A DNA stretch of 49,604 nt, from positions 1 through 49,604 of the forward strand of contig JAIBDY010000014.1 of assembly GCA_024685995.1 (NCBI GenBank), written 5' to 3'. Source of the stretch: Piscirickettsiaceae bacterium (GTDB lineage Bacteria; Pseudomonadota; Gammaproteobacteria; Nitrosococcales; Methylophagaceae). The notes beneath the pieces were generated by a model, which worked only from the letters and a program-made list of their open reading frames with translations, had not been told where the DNA came from and made no database searches. Made by a program: the position numbers and the translations under genes. Below, in pieces: positions 1 through 8,954 of this stretch. Every line of letters begins with the position of its first letter. Positions within the stretch are counted from its first letter, which is position 1.

Positions 1-2
1 CT

Positions 3-62
3 AAACGCGGAGTCTGGGCAATGCTGAGATCGCTTGCAGCCAGTAAGTTGCCAAAATCATGA
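3..62 (+). CDS. C-terminal end of an upstream gene (partial)
   Basis: An open frame enters from the left edge and reads KRGVWAMLRSLAASKLPKS followed by TGA at 60-62. The stop overlaps the ATG of the next gene (ATGA at 59-62), the usual layout of translationally coupled genes. That overlap is the main reason to believe the frame is real. Too little protein is present to name a family; the tail is basic and short. It is probably the preceding member of the same operon as the two small genes that follow. Confidence 0.5.
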   Translation, partial: KRGVWAMLRSLAASKLPKS

Positions 63-364
63 ATGCGCCATTGAAGCCTGAGATCAAGGAGCAGCGTTTG
101 TTGTTGGCGGCTAATCAACAATTGGAATCGGTGTTCCAACAGCATGCAGACCCCTGTGTTGCGCTGTTGCTGAGCCGTAATTATCACTTATTAATACAAC
201 AGCAAGTGAACACGATGACACGTTTGAATTGGATGCAGAAAGCAAAATATTGGTGGCAGCAATATTTAAGCCTGAGCACCGGAAAACGATATCACTTCGG
301 CATAGACTTTCATCTTGAAGCTGGACTGTTTAAACAAATTGATATGACCATTTTTGGGAGATAA
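59..364 (+). CDS. Hypothetical protein, 101 aa
   Basis: I do not recognise this protein. It is 101 residues, Gln-rich, with no signal peptide and no clear transmembrane segment. The middle is rich in aromatic and basic residues (KAKYWWQQYL), and the end (YHFGIDFHLEAG) looks like a beta strand. Its ATG overlaps the stop of the preceding frame (ATGA), which implies coupled translation. The next gene starts five bases after its stop. Position in a tight operon and lack of a competing frame make it likely to be a real, probably cytoplasmic, protein of unknown role. Confidence 0.6.
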   Translation: MNAPLKPEIKEQRLLLAANQQLESVFQQHADPCVALLLSRNYHLLIQQQVNTMTRLNWMQKAKYWWQQYLSLSTGKRYHFGIDFHLEAGLFKQIDMTIFGR

Positions 365-369
365 CCACC

Positions 370-606
370 ATGTCAGCGACACCTTGTCAATTAGACACCT
401 TAATTAAGTCAGAGACGACTCACATCCAAATTTGTCGAGATTGTGACGAAGTACACCTCCATATGGGGCCGATTTCTTTACGGTTGTCACGTGACCATTA
501 TCAACGTTTGGCATCGGATATTTCGCAAGGTTTATACCGTCTTGAAATACCCAAACTCTCGACAGAGATGATTCACGGTACACGTCCAGGGACATTTCAC
601 AGTTAA
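370..606 (+). CDS. Hypothetical small protein with CxxC, 78 aa
   Basis: This 78-residue protein of unknown function starts five bases after the previous gene, with GGAGA just upstream as ribosome-binding site. It has a CRDC motif near residue 22 followed by DEVHLHMGPISLRLS, so a small metal-binding or redox-sensitive fold is possible, though this is only inference. There is no signal peptide. It ends the small operon ahead of the Fur-like promoter region. Proximity suggests, but does not prove, a link with iron metabolism. Confidence 0.6.
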   Translation: MSATPCQLDTLIKSETTHIQICRDCDEVHLHMGPISLRLSRDHYQRLASDISQGLYRLEIPKLSTEMIHGTRPGTFHS

Positions 607-675
607 GTGTAATGGGGTTGGTTTTGAAGTGATGTAAAAATACCACAAATAATAAAAAACAATAACATTCTAAAT

Positions 676-714
676 GGGAATGATTTGCATTATTGTTATA
701 ATGTTGCCTATACT
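676..714 (+). promoter_or_regulatory. Fur-like box overlapping a sigma-70 promoter
   Basis: GGGAATGATTTGCATTATT at 676-694 matches 13 of 19 positions of the Fur consensus GATAATGATAATCATTATC by eye, including AATGAT and CATTAT halves in the right register. It covers a possible -35 (TTGCAT, 685-690), which is followed after 18 bases by a -10 (TATACT, 709-714). A repressor bound here would block transcription of the porin gene that starts at 755. A second -10-like TATAAT lies at 697-702 but has no good -35. Confidence 0.55.
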
Positions 715-754
715 GCACACAGATCGTTAATTTATAAACAAAGAGGATAAAATA

Positions 755-1990
755 GTGAAGTTCAAACAAACATTGATCACAGCGAGCCTGATGGCGGCTG
801 GCACCGTGGCAACGGCAGCACCGAGCAACGAAGAGTTGTGGAAAATGATGCAAGAAATGCAACAACAAGTGCAAGCAGTACAACAACAAAATCAAGAATT
901 GAAAGCTGAAAATGCCACATTAAAAGGTAAAGTAGCAGAAACAGAACAAGCCGTTGAAGCCGTTGCAGTCGCGACCGAAGAGGCGGCCAACTCGGCGATG
1001 TTTACGACTAAAAACACGACTATCGGTGGTTATGGTGAGTTGCACTATAATAATTTAGAAGATCAACACGGCACCAATGATCGAGATAGATTGGATTTCC
1101 ACCGTTTTGTTTTATACTTTGGCCATGAGTTTACCGATAATTTACGTTTCTTCTCAGAGTTTGAGTTAGAACATAGTATCGCAGGTGATGGTCAGGATGG
1201 TGAAATTGAGCTAGAACAAGCCTTTATTGAATACGATATCAACGACCATAACCGCGTTAAAGGTGGTGTATTTTTAGTGCCAGTGGGTATTATCAATGAA
1301 ACTCATGAACCCAATACGTTTTATGGCACCGAGCGTAACCCGGTCGAGAACAATATTATTCCTGCAACATGGTGGGAAGGTGGTGTGATGTTCAGCGGTG
1401 AAATGGCGCAAGGCTTTGCTTATGATGTTGCAATGACATCGGGCTTAAATACCTCCATGTCGAGTGACTACAAAGTGAGAAGTGGCCGTCAAAAAGTGTC
1501 CAATGCTGAAGCAGAAGATTTTGCCTACACAGGTCGTTTGAAATGGACTGCTATTCCGGGTGTTGAACTCGCTGTAACAGCACAATATCAAGAAGATATA
1601 ACACAAAGTCTAGATGACACGGCGGGCAGCGCAACACTCTATGAAGCCCATGCAGCAATTGAACAAGGTGCATTTGGCCTACGCGCTTTATATGCCACTT
1701 GGGATCTTGACGGTGATGGCCCTAAATCCTTGGGTGCCGATGAGCAAACGGGCTGGTATATTGAACCGTCATATCGTATTAACGAATACTTCGGTGTATT
1801 CGCGCGTTTCAATGAATGGGATAATTTAGCCGGTAATTCCACCGATACCGAATACCAACAAATTGATTTGGGTGTGAACTGGTGGCCGCATAAAGATGTG
1901 GTTGTGAAAGTGGACTACCAAGATCAAGACGCACCTGCTAACAAAACGGAATGGGATGGTTTTAATGTGGGTTTAGGCTACCAATTTTAA
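755..1990 (+). CDS. Outer-membrane porin, phosphate-selective porin O/P type
   Basis: This is a 411-residue outer-membrane beta-barrel protein. It has a signal peptide (MKFKQTLITASLMAAGTVATA), then a heptad-like Gln/Glu-rich coiled coil at about residues 25-75 as in many trimeric porins. From about 88 on it has alternating barrel strands, beginning GGYGELHYNN, and ends in a terminal Phe (LGYQF), the usual assembly signal. The pattern fits the Porin_O_P superfamily, but the substrate cannot be read from sequence. The GTG start at 755 is chosen because AAGAGGA lies seven to twelve bases upstream and the signal peptide begins there. With a Fur-like box upstream and redox genes downstream, a role in metal or ferric-complex uptake is plausible. 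Confidence 0.85.
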   Translation: MKFKQTLITASLMAAGTVATAAPSNEELWKMMQEMQQQVQAVQQQNQELKAENATLKGKVAETEQAVEAVAVATEEAANSAMFTTKNTTIGGYGELHYNNLEDQHGTNDRDRLDFHRFVLYFGHEFTDNLRFFSEFELEHSIAGDGQDGEIELEQAFIEYDINDHNRVKGGVFLVPVGIINETHEPNTFYGTERNPVENNIIPATWWEGGVMFSGEMAQGFAYDVAMTSGLNTSMSSDYKVRSGRQKVSNAEAEDFAYTGRLKWTAIPGVELAVTAQYQEDITQSLDDTAGSATLYEAHAAIEQGAFGLRALYATWDLDGDGPKSLGADEQTGWYIEPSYRINEYFGVFARFNEWDNLAGNSTDTEYQQIDLGVNWWPHKDVVVKVDYQDQDAPANKTEWDGFNVGLGYQF

Positions 1991-2007
1991 TTAGGTTGAA
2001 AAATAAC

Positions 2008-2544
2008 ATGGCGAGTATCAATAATCCTATAGACAGAATCACGGGCCATGCCCTTGTTTTTGCTGTGTTGTTGATGCTCGCCTTTGCTGTTTCTGCGCGT
2101 GGCGTCTATCAAACAGATGATGATTTTTTGGCTGAAACCTTTCATGGTGATGTGCCTAAAAGTAAAGTCATTTGGGTGAAAGGCGATTTACGGCAAACCA
2201 TTTCAGATATCCTTGGTCACCCTTATTCGGGCTTACGTATTCGTTACTGGCAGCGTGATGGTCGGAGTGCTTGGATTTTGAACGAAATTGGTAAAGAGCA
2301 ACCAATTACATTTGGGATTGTGATTGAAGCGAGTCAAATTTCACATGTCAAAGTGCTTGCTTTCAGAGAAAGCCGCGGTGGCGAAATACGCCATCCCGCA
2401 TTTACCCAACAATTTAAAGACGCACGCTTGGTTGGCCAAGAGCTTGATCGCCATATTGACGGCGTGTCCGGCGCAACGTTATCAGTTTGGGCTATGACTG
2501 CGGTGACGAGGCTGGCATTATATCTGGATACATTTACTACCTAG
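2008..2544 (+). CDS. Flavinylated FMN-binding domain protein
   Basis: A 178-residue membrane-anchored or exported protein. It has an N-terminal hydrophobic segment (about residues 15-32) followed by an FMN_bind domain. The diagnostic VSGATLS motif is near the C-terminus; Thr157 would carry FMN attached through a phosphoester bond by ApbE, which is not in this window. Such domains shuttle electrons outside the cytoplasm. The ATG at 2008 is preferred over an in-frame TTG at 1996, which leaves no room for a ribosome-binding site after the porin stop at 1990. The gene lies between a porin and a PepSY membrane protein, a combination expected for reductive handling of a substrate such as ferric iron in the periplasm; the substrate is inference. 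Confidence 0.8.
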   Translation: MASINNPIDRITGHALVFAVLLMLAFAVSARGVYQTDDDFLAETFHGDVPKSKVIWVKGDLRQTISDILGHPYSGLRIRYWQRDGRSAWILNEIGKEQPITFGIVIEASQISHVKVLAFRESRGGEIRHPAFTQQFKDARLVGQELDRHIDGVSGATLSVWAMTAVTRLALYLDTFTT

Positions 2545-2556
2545 TAGAGTTTATCC

Positions 2557-3273
2557 ATGATTCACCGTTTAAGAAGTTGGCATCGTAGCGTAGGCGCGCT
2601 GGCCGCTTTATTTGTCTTAATACTGGCCATCACCGGTGTGATGCTCAATCACACGCTAGATCTCAAATTAGAACAACGTCATTTAAACTGGCCTTGGCTG
2701 TTAGCACATTATGGGGTGGCAGATGTGACAGCAGATCGGGTGTATTTGCTTGATGACAATGTGATCTCTCAAATCGACGAACAGGTTTTTGTCGATGCAC
2801 ACCCCGTAGTTAAAAGCCTCAAGCCCATTATTGGTGGTATTCATCTCGAGGATATTACGGTCATCGCTTCAGACGATGCGTTGATTCTATTGAGCCCCGA
2901 GGGCGAGTATATTGAAACGCTAGGCAGTGCCATTGGTATCCCTAGCCATATTCAAAACATTGGCTTATTCCATGGTTTGCCGGTATTACAAACACGCAAT
3001 GGCATGTGGCGTAGTGATTTTCTACTGGAGCAATGGGAAAAAATATCCTTGCAAGGTGTCAGTTGGAGTGAGCCGACTGCGATGCCTGATTCTGTGGGCA
3101 AAGCGTTAGGGCGTTATTTTCATGGTGAAGGTATTACTGTCGAGCGTTTTGTTTTAGATCTCCATAATGGACATATTTTGGGTGCACTAGGGGTTTGGCT
3201 GTTGGACTTTTTTGGTGCATTGCTGGTTATTCTGTCATTATCAGGTTTATGGATGTGGTTGAGACGAGGCTAA
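2557..3273 (+). CDS. PepSY-associated transmembrane protein
   Basis: This 238-residue inner-membrane protein has the architecture of PepSY_TM proteins. RSWHRSVGALAALFVLILAI is the first membrane segment, with its conserved His. A periplasmic loop of about 160 residues follows, then a final membrane helix (GALGVWLLDFFGALLVIL) and a WMWLRRG tail. Related proteins pass electrons across the membrane, often to ferric siderophores or to FMN-binding partners. The FMN-binding gene ends 12 bases upstream, and the next gene overlaps at TAATG, so the genes are co-translated. The direction and final acceptor of electrons cannot be told from sequence. Confidence 0.78.
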   Translation: MIHRLRSWHRSVGALAALFVLILAITGVMLNHTLDLKLEQRHLNWPWLLAHYGVADVTADRVYLLDDNVISQIDEQVFVDAHPVVKSLKPIIGGIHLEDITVIASDDALILLSPEGEYIETLGSAIGIPSHIQNIGLFHGLPVLQTRNGMWRSDFLLEQWEKISLQGVSWSEPTAMPDSVGKALGRYFHGEGITVERFVLDLHNGHILGALGVWLLDFFGALLVILSLSGLWMWLRRG

Positions 3274-4226
3274 TGAGAGCGGAGCGCTTTCCTTACTTAC
3301 CTAAAGATTTTATCGAAACGGTAGAAGGTCTTATCTTTGCGGTGGTGAGCTACCAGCCGCAGGCCGGAAAAGTCGGCTGTTTTTTACGGTATGTACAAAG
3401 CGAAACAGGCTGGCGGAAAGTGACGACCGATGAAGCCAATGCGCTGTTAAAACAAGACTATCCACAGTATCTTTATCATTCGAAACAATTTGATGCAGCT
3501 TTCCATGCCGTCTCACCCGACGCCATTATGGTGCACCATCAACCTGAGCAGCGCTTACACACCTTGCTTCAAAAAGTGCCGAAGGATGTGATTGAACAGC
3601 GGTGCCAGCAATTGATTGCCATTTTGGTGCGTGATAATGAAAGTTGCGACTTTTTAGGGCTGACAGGCTCGATGTTATTAGGTCAACAGACTGCTAGTTC
3701 CGATATTGATTTGGTCGTGTATAGTCGAGATGCTTTTCAAACATTACGTTCGCAGGTACAGCAGGCGGTCGCTAGCGGACAATTGTCGTTATTAGACTCT
3801 GCTCAAATGCGCGATAATTTTGACCGTCGTGCGGGCGAATTGGGCTTGGTCGATTTTTCTTGGCATGAAAATCGCAAGTTTAATAAGGCCGTTATTAATG
3901 GGACAAAGTTTGATATCGGCATGGTGTGCCCAGAACCCGTAGTCGAATTTGATACGCGGCAATACCAAAAACAAGGTAAAAAGACCCTGCATGCGACAGT
4001 GATTGATGACGCATTGGCTTTTGATTTTCCCGCTAGCTATGTGATAGACGATGATCTCATTTCAGAGGTCGTTGTGTATACACATACCTACGTTGGACAG
4101 GCACAAGCAGGTGAAAAGATTGAAGTATCAGGTACCGTAGAATGTGAGATGGCTACGGGGAAATGTCGGTTGATCGTAGGATCATCTCGAGAAGCGATTG
4201 GTGAATATATAAAGGTGTGTCGATAA
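3273..4226 (+). CDS. Nucleotidyltransferase-domain protein
   Basis: A 317-residue cytoplasmic protein with a polymerase-beta-type nucleotidyltransferase core. GLTGSMLLG (GS at 132-133) is followed by SDIDLVVY with metal-binding Asp144 and Asp146, as in MNT/DNA polymerase beta folds. The N-terminal 110 residues (PKDFIETVEGLIFAVVSYQP...) look like a separate conserved domain of unknown function. The ATG at 3273 overlaps the PepSY stop (TAATG). An upstream in-frame extension would run inside the PepSY gene and encode its membrane helix out of frame, so it is rejected. The substrate is unknown. Linkage to gnd, which starts directly after its stop, is notable. Confidence 0.72.
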   Translation: MRAERFPYLPKDFIETVEGLIFAVVSYQPQAGKVGCFLRYVQSETGWRKVTTDEANALLKQDYPQYLYHSKQFDAAFHAVSPDAIMVHHQPEQRLHTLLQKVPKDVIEQRCQQLIAILVRDNESCDFLGLTGSMLLGQQTASSDIDLVVYSRDAFQTLRSQVQQAVASGQLSLLDSAQMRDNFDRRAGELGLVDFSWHENRKFNKAVINGTKFDIGMVCPEPVVEFDTRQYQKQGKKTLHATVIDDALAFDFPASYVIDDDLISEVVVYTHTYVGQAQAGEKIEVSGTVECEMATGKCRLIVGSSREAIGEYIKVCR

Positions 4227-5699
4227 ATGACAATAAGTGGAACGGAAGTAGCTGCACAGGCTGATATTGGCTTAGTAGGTTTAGCGGTGATGGGGCAAAA
4301 CCTAGTTTTGAACATGAATGATAATGGCTTTACTGTCGCAGTCTATAATCGGACGACGAGTAAAGTCGATGAATTTTTAGCGGGTCCTGCCAAAGGGACG
4401 AATGTTATCGGCTGTCATGACTTAAAAGAGTTTGTGGCCTCGCTTAAGCGCCCTAGACGTATTATGTTGATGGTCAAGGCTGGGCCGGTTGTCGATAGTT
4501 TTATCGAACAGTTGATACCTTATCTTGAGCATGGCGATATCATTATTGATGGCGGGAACTCTCTGTATAACGACAGTGACCGCAGAACCTATGAATTGCA
4601 CCAAAAAGGTATTTTGTTTATTGGGGCGGGTGTCTCGGGCGGTGAAGAGGGGGCACGTCATGGTCCTTCTATTATGCCCGGTGGTAATCATGCGGCTTGG
4701 CCAGCGGTGAAACCGATCTTTCAAGCGATAGCGGCACATGTAGATGATGAACCGTGTTGTGATTGGGTGGGCAATGATGGTGCCGGGCATTATGTCAAAA
4801 TGGTCCATAATGGCATTGAATACGGTGATATGCAGTTAATTTGTGAAGCATATCAATTGATGCGCGAAGGCTTGGGCATGGACGGCGATGAGATTCAAGC
4901 AGTTTTTGCTGATTGGAACGAAGGCGTATTAGATTCCTATTTAATAGAAATTACTCGGGATATCTTAGCTGTTAAGGACGATGATGGCAGTCTATTAATT
5001 GATAAAATTTTAGACAAAGCAGGGCAAAAAGGGACGGGGAAATGGACAGGGATGAATGCCCTAGATCTAGGCATTCCTTTAACCTTAATCGGTGAAGCAG
5101 TATTTGCGCGCTGTTTATCTGCGCGTAAAGATGAACGCGTAGTTGCTTCCAAAGTGCTACCCAAATTGGCGGGTACATTTAGCGGCGATAAGACGGAAAT
5201 GGTGAACGCCATCCGTGATGCCCTCTACGCCTCAAAAATTATCTCTTATGCCCAAGGTTATATGCTGATGCGTGAAGCGGCTGAGACCTATGGTTGGGAG
5301 TTGAATTATGGCGGTATTGCAATGATGTGGCGCGGTGGCTGTATTATCCGAAGCCAATTTTTGGCCAATATACGAGAAGCCTTTGATAATTCGTCAGATT
5401 TACAAAATTTATTGCTGGATGACTTCTTTATTGAAGCGATTACAGAAGCCTTACCAGGCTGGCGACAAGCAGTGGGAACTGCGATTAGCTTAGGTGTACC
5501 CGTGCCGACATTTAGTAGCGCATTGTCATTCTATGATGGTTACCGTAGTGAACGCTTACCTGCTAATTTATTGCAAGCGCAGCGTGATTACTTCGGTGCC
5601 CATACTTATGAGCGCGTTGATAAACCAGCCGGTGAACTTTTCCATACTAATTGGACCGGACGTGGCGGGGATATTTCAGCAACAAATTATGATGTTTAA
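4227..5699 (+). CDS. gnd: 6-phosphogluconate dehydrogenase, decarboxylating
   Basis: This cytoplasmic enzyme oxidises 6-phosphogluconate to ribulose 5-phosphate and CO2, making NADPH, in the oxidative pentose phosphate pathway. At 490 residues it is a little longer than E. coli Gnd, with a short extra N-terminus. The dinucleotide fold begins [13 protein letters not shown]. The catalytic region [14 protein letters not shown] holds the Lys and Asn of the family, [12 protein letters not shown] binds substrate, and the C-terminal [11 protein letters not shown] is typical. The ATG follows the preceding TAA without a gap, with AAAGG about ten bases upstream. It is the last gene of a run without internal terminators that starts at the Fur-like promoter. 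Confidence 0.96.
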   Translation: MTISGTEVAAQADIGLVGLAVMGQNLVLNMNDNGFTVAVYNRTTSKVDEFLAGPAKGTNVIGCHDLKEFVASLKRPRRIMLMVKAGPVVDSFIEQLIPYLEHGDIIIDGGNSLYNDSDRRTYELHQKGILFIGAGVSGGEEGARHGPSIMPGGNHAAWPAVKPIFQAIAAHVDDEPCCDWVGNDGAGHYVKMVHNGIEYGDMQLICEAYQLMREGLGMDGDEIQAVFADWNEGVLDSYLIEITRDILAVKDDDGSLLIDKILDKAGQKGTGKWTGMNALDLGIPLTLIGEAVFARCLSARKDERVVASKVLPKLAGTFSGDKTEMVNAIRDALYASKIISYAQGYMLMREAAETYGWELNYGGIAMMWRGGCIIRSQFLANIREAFDNSSDLQNLLLDDFFIEAITEALPGWRQAVGTAISLGVPVPTFSSALSFYDGYRSERLPANLLQAQRDYFGAHTYERVDKPAGELFHTNWTGRGGDISATNYDV

Positions 5700-5782
5700 A
5701 TTAAGGCCATTCTCACTGACCAGTTAATGGCAATGTGGTTGCGAATAATAGGCTGAGTTCAGTATTTTTAGATGGGTTAATT

Positions 5783-5816
5783 AGGCATGTCGATGAAAAG
5801 TCGACATGCCTTTTTT
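5783..5816 (+). terminator. Intrinsic terminator after gnd
   Basis: A perfect 11-bp stem, AGGCATGTCGA pairing with TCGACATGCCT, with a seven-base loop (TGAAAAG) and a run of six T. It lies about 85 bases after the gnd stop and faces the plus strand. It closes the porin-to-gnd transcription unit. Confidence 0.92.
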
Positions 5817-5928
5817 ATGCTTATTGTTTTGAAAAGAGTCGCTAGACATTAACGAAATGAGCAATGTCGCCCTTCAATGAAACATTGTCGATGACCCAGG
5901 ATGGGCTAACAGGTGTTGGAACACTACT

Positions 5929-7254
5929 TTAGTATTCAGGCAGTTCGGTTATGTCAGGATAAACAGCGTTTTCAATGATGCGATAATGTGCCGCATCGGC
6001 TTGCGGAAGATGTATTTCGATATGGTTATTTTTACTTTTGAACGTGATGCCTTCATCAGGCGTATCGACCCACTTATCATCAGGGCTTTGCCTGTGCTGG
6101 ATGAAATAGAAGCGAGTGCTGTCGAGTTCTTCGGTATTAATAACTAGAGTCGTTCCTTGAAAATACAGTCGTGTTTTGTTCCATGGTCTTGCGAGTGGTT
6201 CGCCAATAAACAGACCTTCCCCGGGTTGTTGTACCGACTTCCAATATGCCTCAATTAGACTGTCGCCACTGGCATAGCTTGGGATGAGCACGTGTGGGTT
6301 AGGAAACTTTTCTGTGAAGTTACATGGCTCAATGACGGCACCATAGCTACCCGTTACGCCGCTGTCCAACCAACGAAAGGCTTTCATTTGCCCTGACGGT
6401 GCGATCCCAACGCCAGCGCCAGAGGTGAGATGATCGGCAATGGCGCCGGGTAAGTAGTGGTTGGTCTCAATATCGGGCACCTGTTTGAGGCCAGTTTGGT
6501 AGAACAGGATGTCTGTTTTATATTTGATTGACGTGGAGGTTATGTGAGCACTATCATCAATAAAGTGCGCGTGGATGTTGTGGTGTTGTTGCCAAATATC
6601 GGCGAAGCGTTTGAATATCGGTGCACGGGTACTGCGAGCACGATCATGTGTTTTGACTAGATAGGCATGGCCTTTTGGGTAAGTCGTATCCGCAACAATA
6701 CCCCTATCAATGAGGGCTTTCGCTTGCTGGAAGGTCTCAGCACTGAGCACCATGCTCAACCTGAACGGACTGGCTTGCTGCCAGAGTAAACCTGATTGGT
6801 CATTATAATAGGGGCTAATGGCCGTTGGGTTGCATTGCGTTTTCTGGGCTGGCAACTGGCCACAATACTTTTCGTCGAAGCCTACTGCAAAGGCACTGGT
6901 GATTGACATACAGCCGACCCGGTAAGGCGTATGCCATGTCAGTAATATGACTTTGATCGACTCGGTAAGTTTGGCAGTCAGTTGTTGGGTGAGCGTTGCA
7001 AATTGTTCTGGACTGAGTTGGTTCGTTTTGCGGGGTAATTCGACGGCGGCTAATTGTGAGTTAGGCACATGACGGCGTTGCGCATAATAGTGTGCTATTT
7101 GCTTAGAGACGGTGTCACCTTGTTTATATAGCACGAGGATATGGCTGCCACTGAGCTTGTTGGGCTGCTCTAGCGTAGGTAACTCATTGGCACTGGCGAG
7201 ACTTTGGCCTAATAAGCAAAATAAACATAGCCATGTAATGTGAGGTTGAAGCAA
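5929..7254 (-). CDS. TIGR03790 family secreted protein
   Basis: A 441-residue protein with a signal peptide (hydrophobic stretch WLCLFCLLGQSLASA) and the N-terminal pattern of the TIGR03790 family: VLYKQGDTVSKQIAHYYAQ, then R.HVP. The family's TWHTPYRVGC and GAVIEPCNF stretches are also visible. The C-terminal 80 residues are rich in beta strands and may be a separate domain. The function of the family is unknown; it is found in diverse bacteria as exported proteins. Several paired cysteines agree with a periplasmic location. The gene stands alone, convergent with gnd and divergent from the HerA-like ATPase gene. Confidence 0.75.
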   Translation of the reverse strand: MLQPHITWLCLFCLLGQSLASANELPTLEQPNKLSGSHILVLYKQGDTVSKQIAHYYAQRRHVPNSQLAAVELPRKTNQLSPEQFATLTQQLTAKLTESIKVILLTWHTPYRVGCMSITSAFAVGFDEKYCGQLPAQKTQCNPTAISPYYNDQSGLLWQQASPFRLSMVLSAETFQQAKALIDRGIVADTTYPKGHAYLVKTHDRARSTRAPIFKRFADIWQQHHNIHAHFIDDSAHITSTSIKYKTDILFYQTGLKQVPDIETNHYLPGAIADHLTSGAGVGIAPSGQMKAFRWLDSGVTGSYGAVIEPCNFTEKFPNPHVLIPSYASGDSLIEAYWKSVQQPGEGLFIGEPLARPWNKTRLYFQGTTLVINTEELDSTRFYFIQHRQSPDDKWVDTPDEGITFKSKNNHIEIHLPQADAAHYRIIENAVYPDITELPEY

Positions 7255-7386
7255 TGTTCTTCCTTATTTGCTTGGTTGAGATGCGACACAAAATCTAGTT
7301 GATTTCATTATGCCAGATCATGACATAATTCAGACTCTCAAGCCGATACATGAATTGCAAAATAGACCGAATGGTGAGGTGAGTAA

Positions 7387-8901
7387 GTGACTGATGAACA
7401 GAGTGTTTTTATTGGGCAGGCGGCAGGATCGGTTGCGCTCTTAGCGAAGATGGCAAACCGACATGGTTTGATTGCTGGGGCAACGGGAACGGGTAAGACG
7501 ATCACGATGCAAGGCTTGGCGGAAGGATTTAGCGCTTTAGGCGTGCCGGTATTCTTGGCCGATGTCAAAGGCGATGTTTCGGGCATCAGTCAAGCTGGTA
7601 AACCGCACCCTAAAGTTGCCGAACGCGTAGAAATAATGCAGTTGGATGATTTTGCTTTCGACGCTTTTCCCGTGACATTTTGGGATGTGTTTGGCGAACT
7701 CGGTCACCCGGTCAGAACAACTATTTCAGAAATGGGACCGTTGTTAATATCTCGTTTGTTGAAACTGAATGATGTACAACAAGGCGTGTTAGATCTGGTT
7801 TTTCGCGTTGCTGATGACAATGGTTGGCTGTTATTAGACTTGAATGATTTACGCGCTATGTTGAAATTTGTGGCCGACAATGCAGCTGAATTTCGTACTT
7901 TGTATGGCAATATCTCGGCGGCAAGTGTAGGCGCTATCCAACGACGTTTGATCAGTCTCGAAGATCAAGGTGGTGACCAATTATTTTCTGAACCGGCATT
8001 GAACCTAGATGACTTGATACAAACCGATGCGGATGGCAAAGGCGTGATTAACTTATTGGCAGCGAATAAACTGATGAACTCACCTCAGTTATATAGTACT
8101 TTTTTACTCTGGCTGATGTCTGAATTATTCGAACAATTACCCGAAGTGGGTGATCCGGACAAGCCCAAATTAGTGTTGTTTTTTGATGAAGCGCACTTGA
8201 TCTTTAAGAATGCTCCGACCGTATTATTGGATAAAATAGAGCAAGTTGTGCGTTTGATTCGTTCGAAGGGCGTGGGGGTGTATTTTGTCACCCAAAATCC
8301 GACGGATATTCCAGATAGTGTTTTAGGCCAGTTAGGTAACCGTATTCAACATGCTTTGCGTGCCTATACGGTCAAAGATCAAAAAGCCGTGCGAGCAGCA
8401 GCACAAACCTTTCGGGCTAATCCCAAGTTAGATACAGAACAGGTGATTACCGAATTAGGGGTCGGCGAGGCCTTGGTGTCTTTGCTTGATACTAAAGGTC
8501 GACCCAGTGTGGTGCAACAGACATTGATTAAGCCTCCTAAAAGCCAGATTGGGCCGATCAAACCCAACCAGCGTCAACAGTTGATGGAGCGTTCGCTTGT
8601 TGCGGGTGTGTATGAGCAAGCCGTGGATCGAGAATCGGCGTATGAAATTTTGATGGCAAGAGCGGAAAAGTTAGTGCAACAGCAAGAAGCCGATAATATC
8701 GCTGCGGAAAAAGATAAAACCAACTTATACGCCGAAAAAGCAAAAACGGCGAAGGCGAAAGTAAACAGTACACACAGGTCAAGCCGACGAAGTGATTCTA
8801 CACTGGAAGCCTTTTTTAAGAGTGCGATGCGAAGTTTAGGAAGTCAGGTGGGGCGACGACTAGTTCGAGGTGTTTTAGGCTCATTATTGGGCAGCAAGTA
8901 A
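7387..8901 (+). CDS. yjgR: HerA-like ATPase, DUF853/YjgR family
   Basis: A 504-residue cytoplasmic P-loop ATPase of the HerA/FtsK superfamily. Walker A is GATGTGKT (residues 31-38), followed by FLADVKGDVSGIS. Walker B is KLVLFFDEAHLIF, then the conserved YFVTQNPTDIPDSVL segment. The length matches E. coli YjgR. The C-terminus is basic and Lys/Ala-rich. A DNA-translocating or helicase activity is expected from the family, but its physiological role is not known. The start is GTG at 7387, with GAGGTGAG as ribosome-binding site. Confidence 0.9.
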   Translation: MTDEQSVFIGQAAGSVALLAKMANRHGLIAGATGTGKTITMQGLAEGFSALGVPVFLADVKGDVSGISQAGKPHPKVAERVEIMQLDDFAFDAFPVTFWDVFGELGHPVRTTISEMGPLLISRLLKLNDVQQGVLDLVFRVADDNGWLLLDLNDLRAMLKFVADNAAEFRTLYGNISAASVGAIQRRLISLEDQGGDQLFSEPALNLDDLIQTDADGKGVINLLAANKLMNSPQLYSTFLLWLMSELFEQLPEVGDPDKPKLVLFFDEAHLIFKNAPTVLLDKIEQVVRLIRSKGVGVYFVTQNPTDIPDSVLGQLGNRIQHALRAYTVKDQKAVRAAAQTFRANPKLDTEQVITELGVGEALVSLLDTKGRPSVVQQTLIKPPKSQIGPIKPNQRQQLMERSLVAGVYEQAVDRESAYEILMARAEKLVQQQEADNIAAEKDKTNLYAEKAKTAKAKVNSTHRSSRRSDSTLEAFFKSAMRSLGSQVGRRLVRGVLGSLLGSK

Positions 8902-8954
8902 GCCATCATACTCATTCACCTGTTAAGAGGTAAAGCTTAGAAGCATTACGTTGT

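Noticed and set aside
404-895. A 163-codon minus-strand open frame across the Fur-box region
   Set aside because: It is antisense to a small gene and to the porin signal peptide, crosses the promoter, and translates to a low-complexity His/Leu/Cys-rich sequence without domain features.
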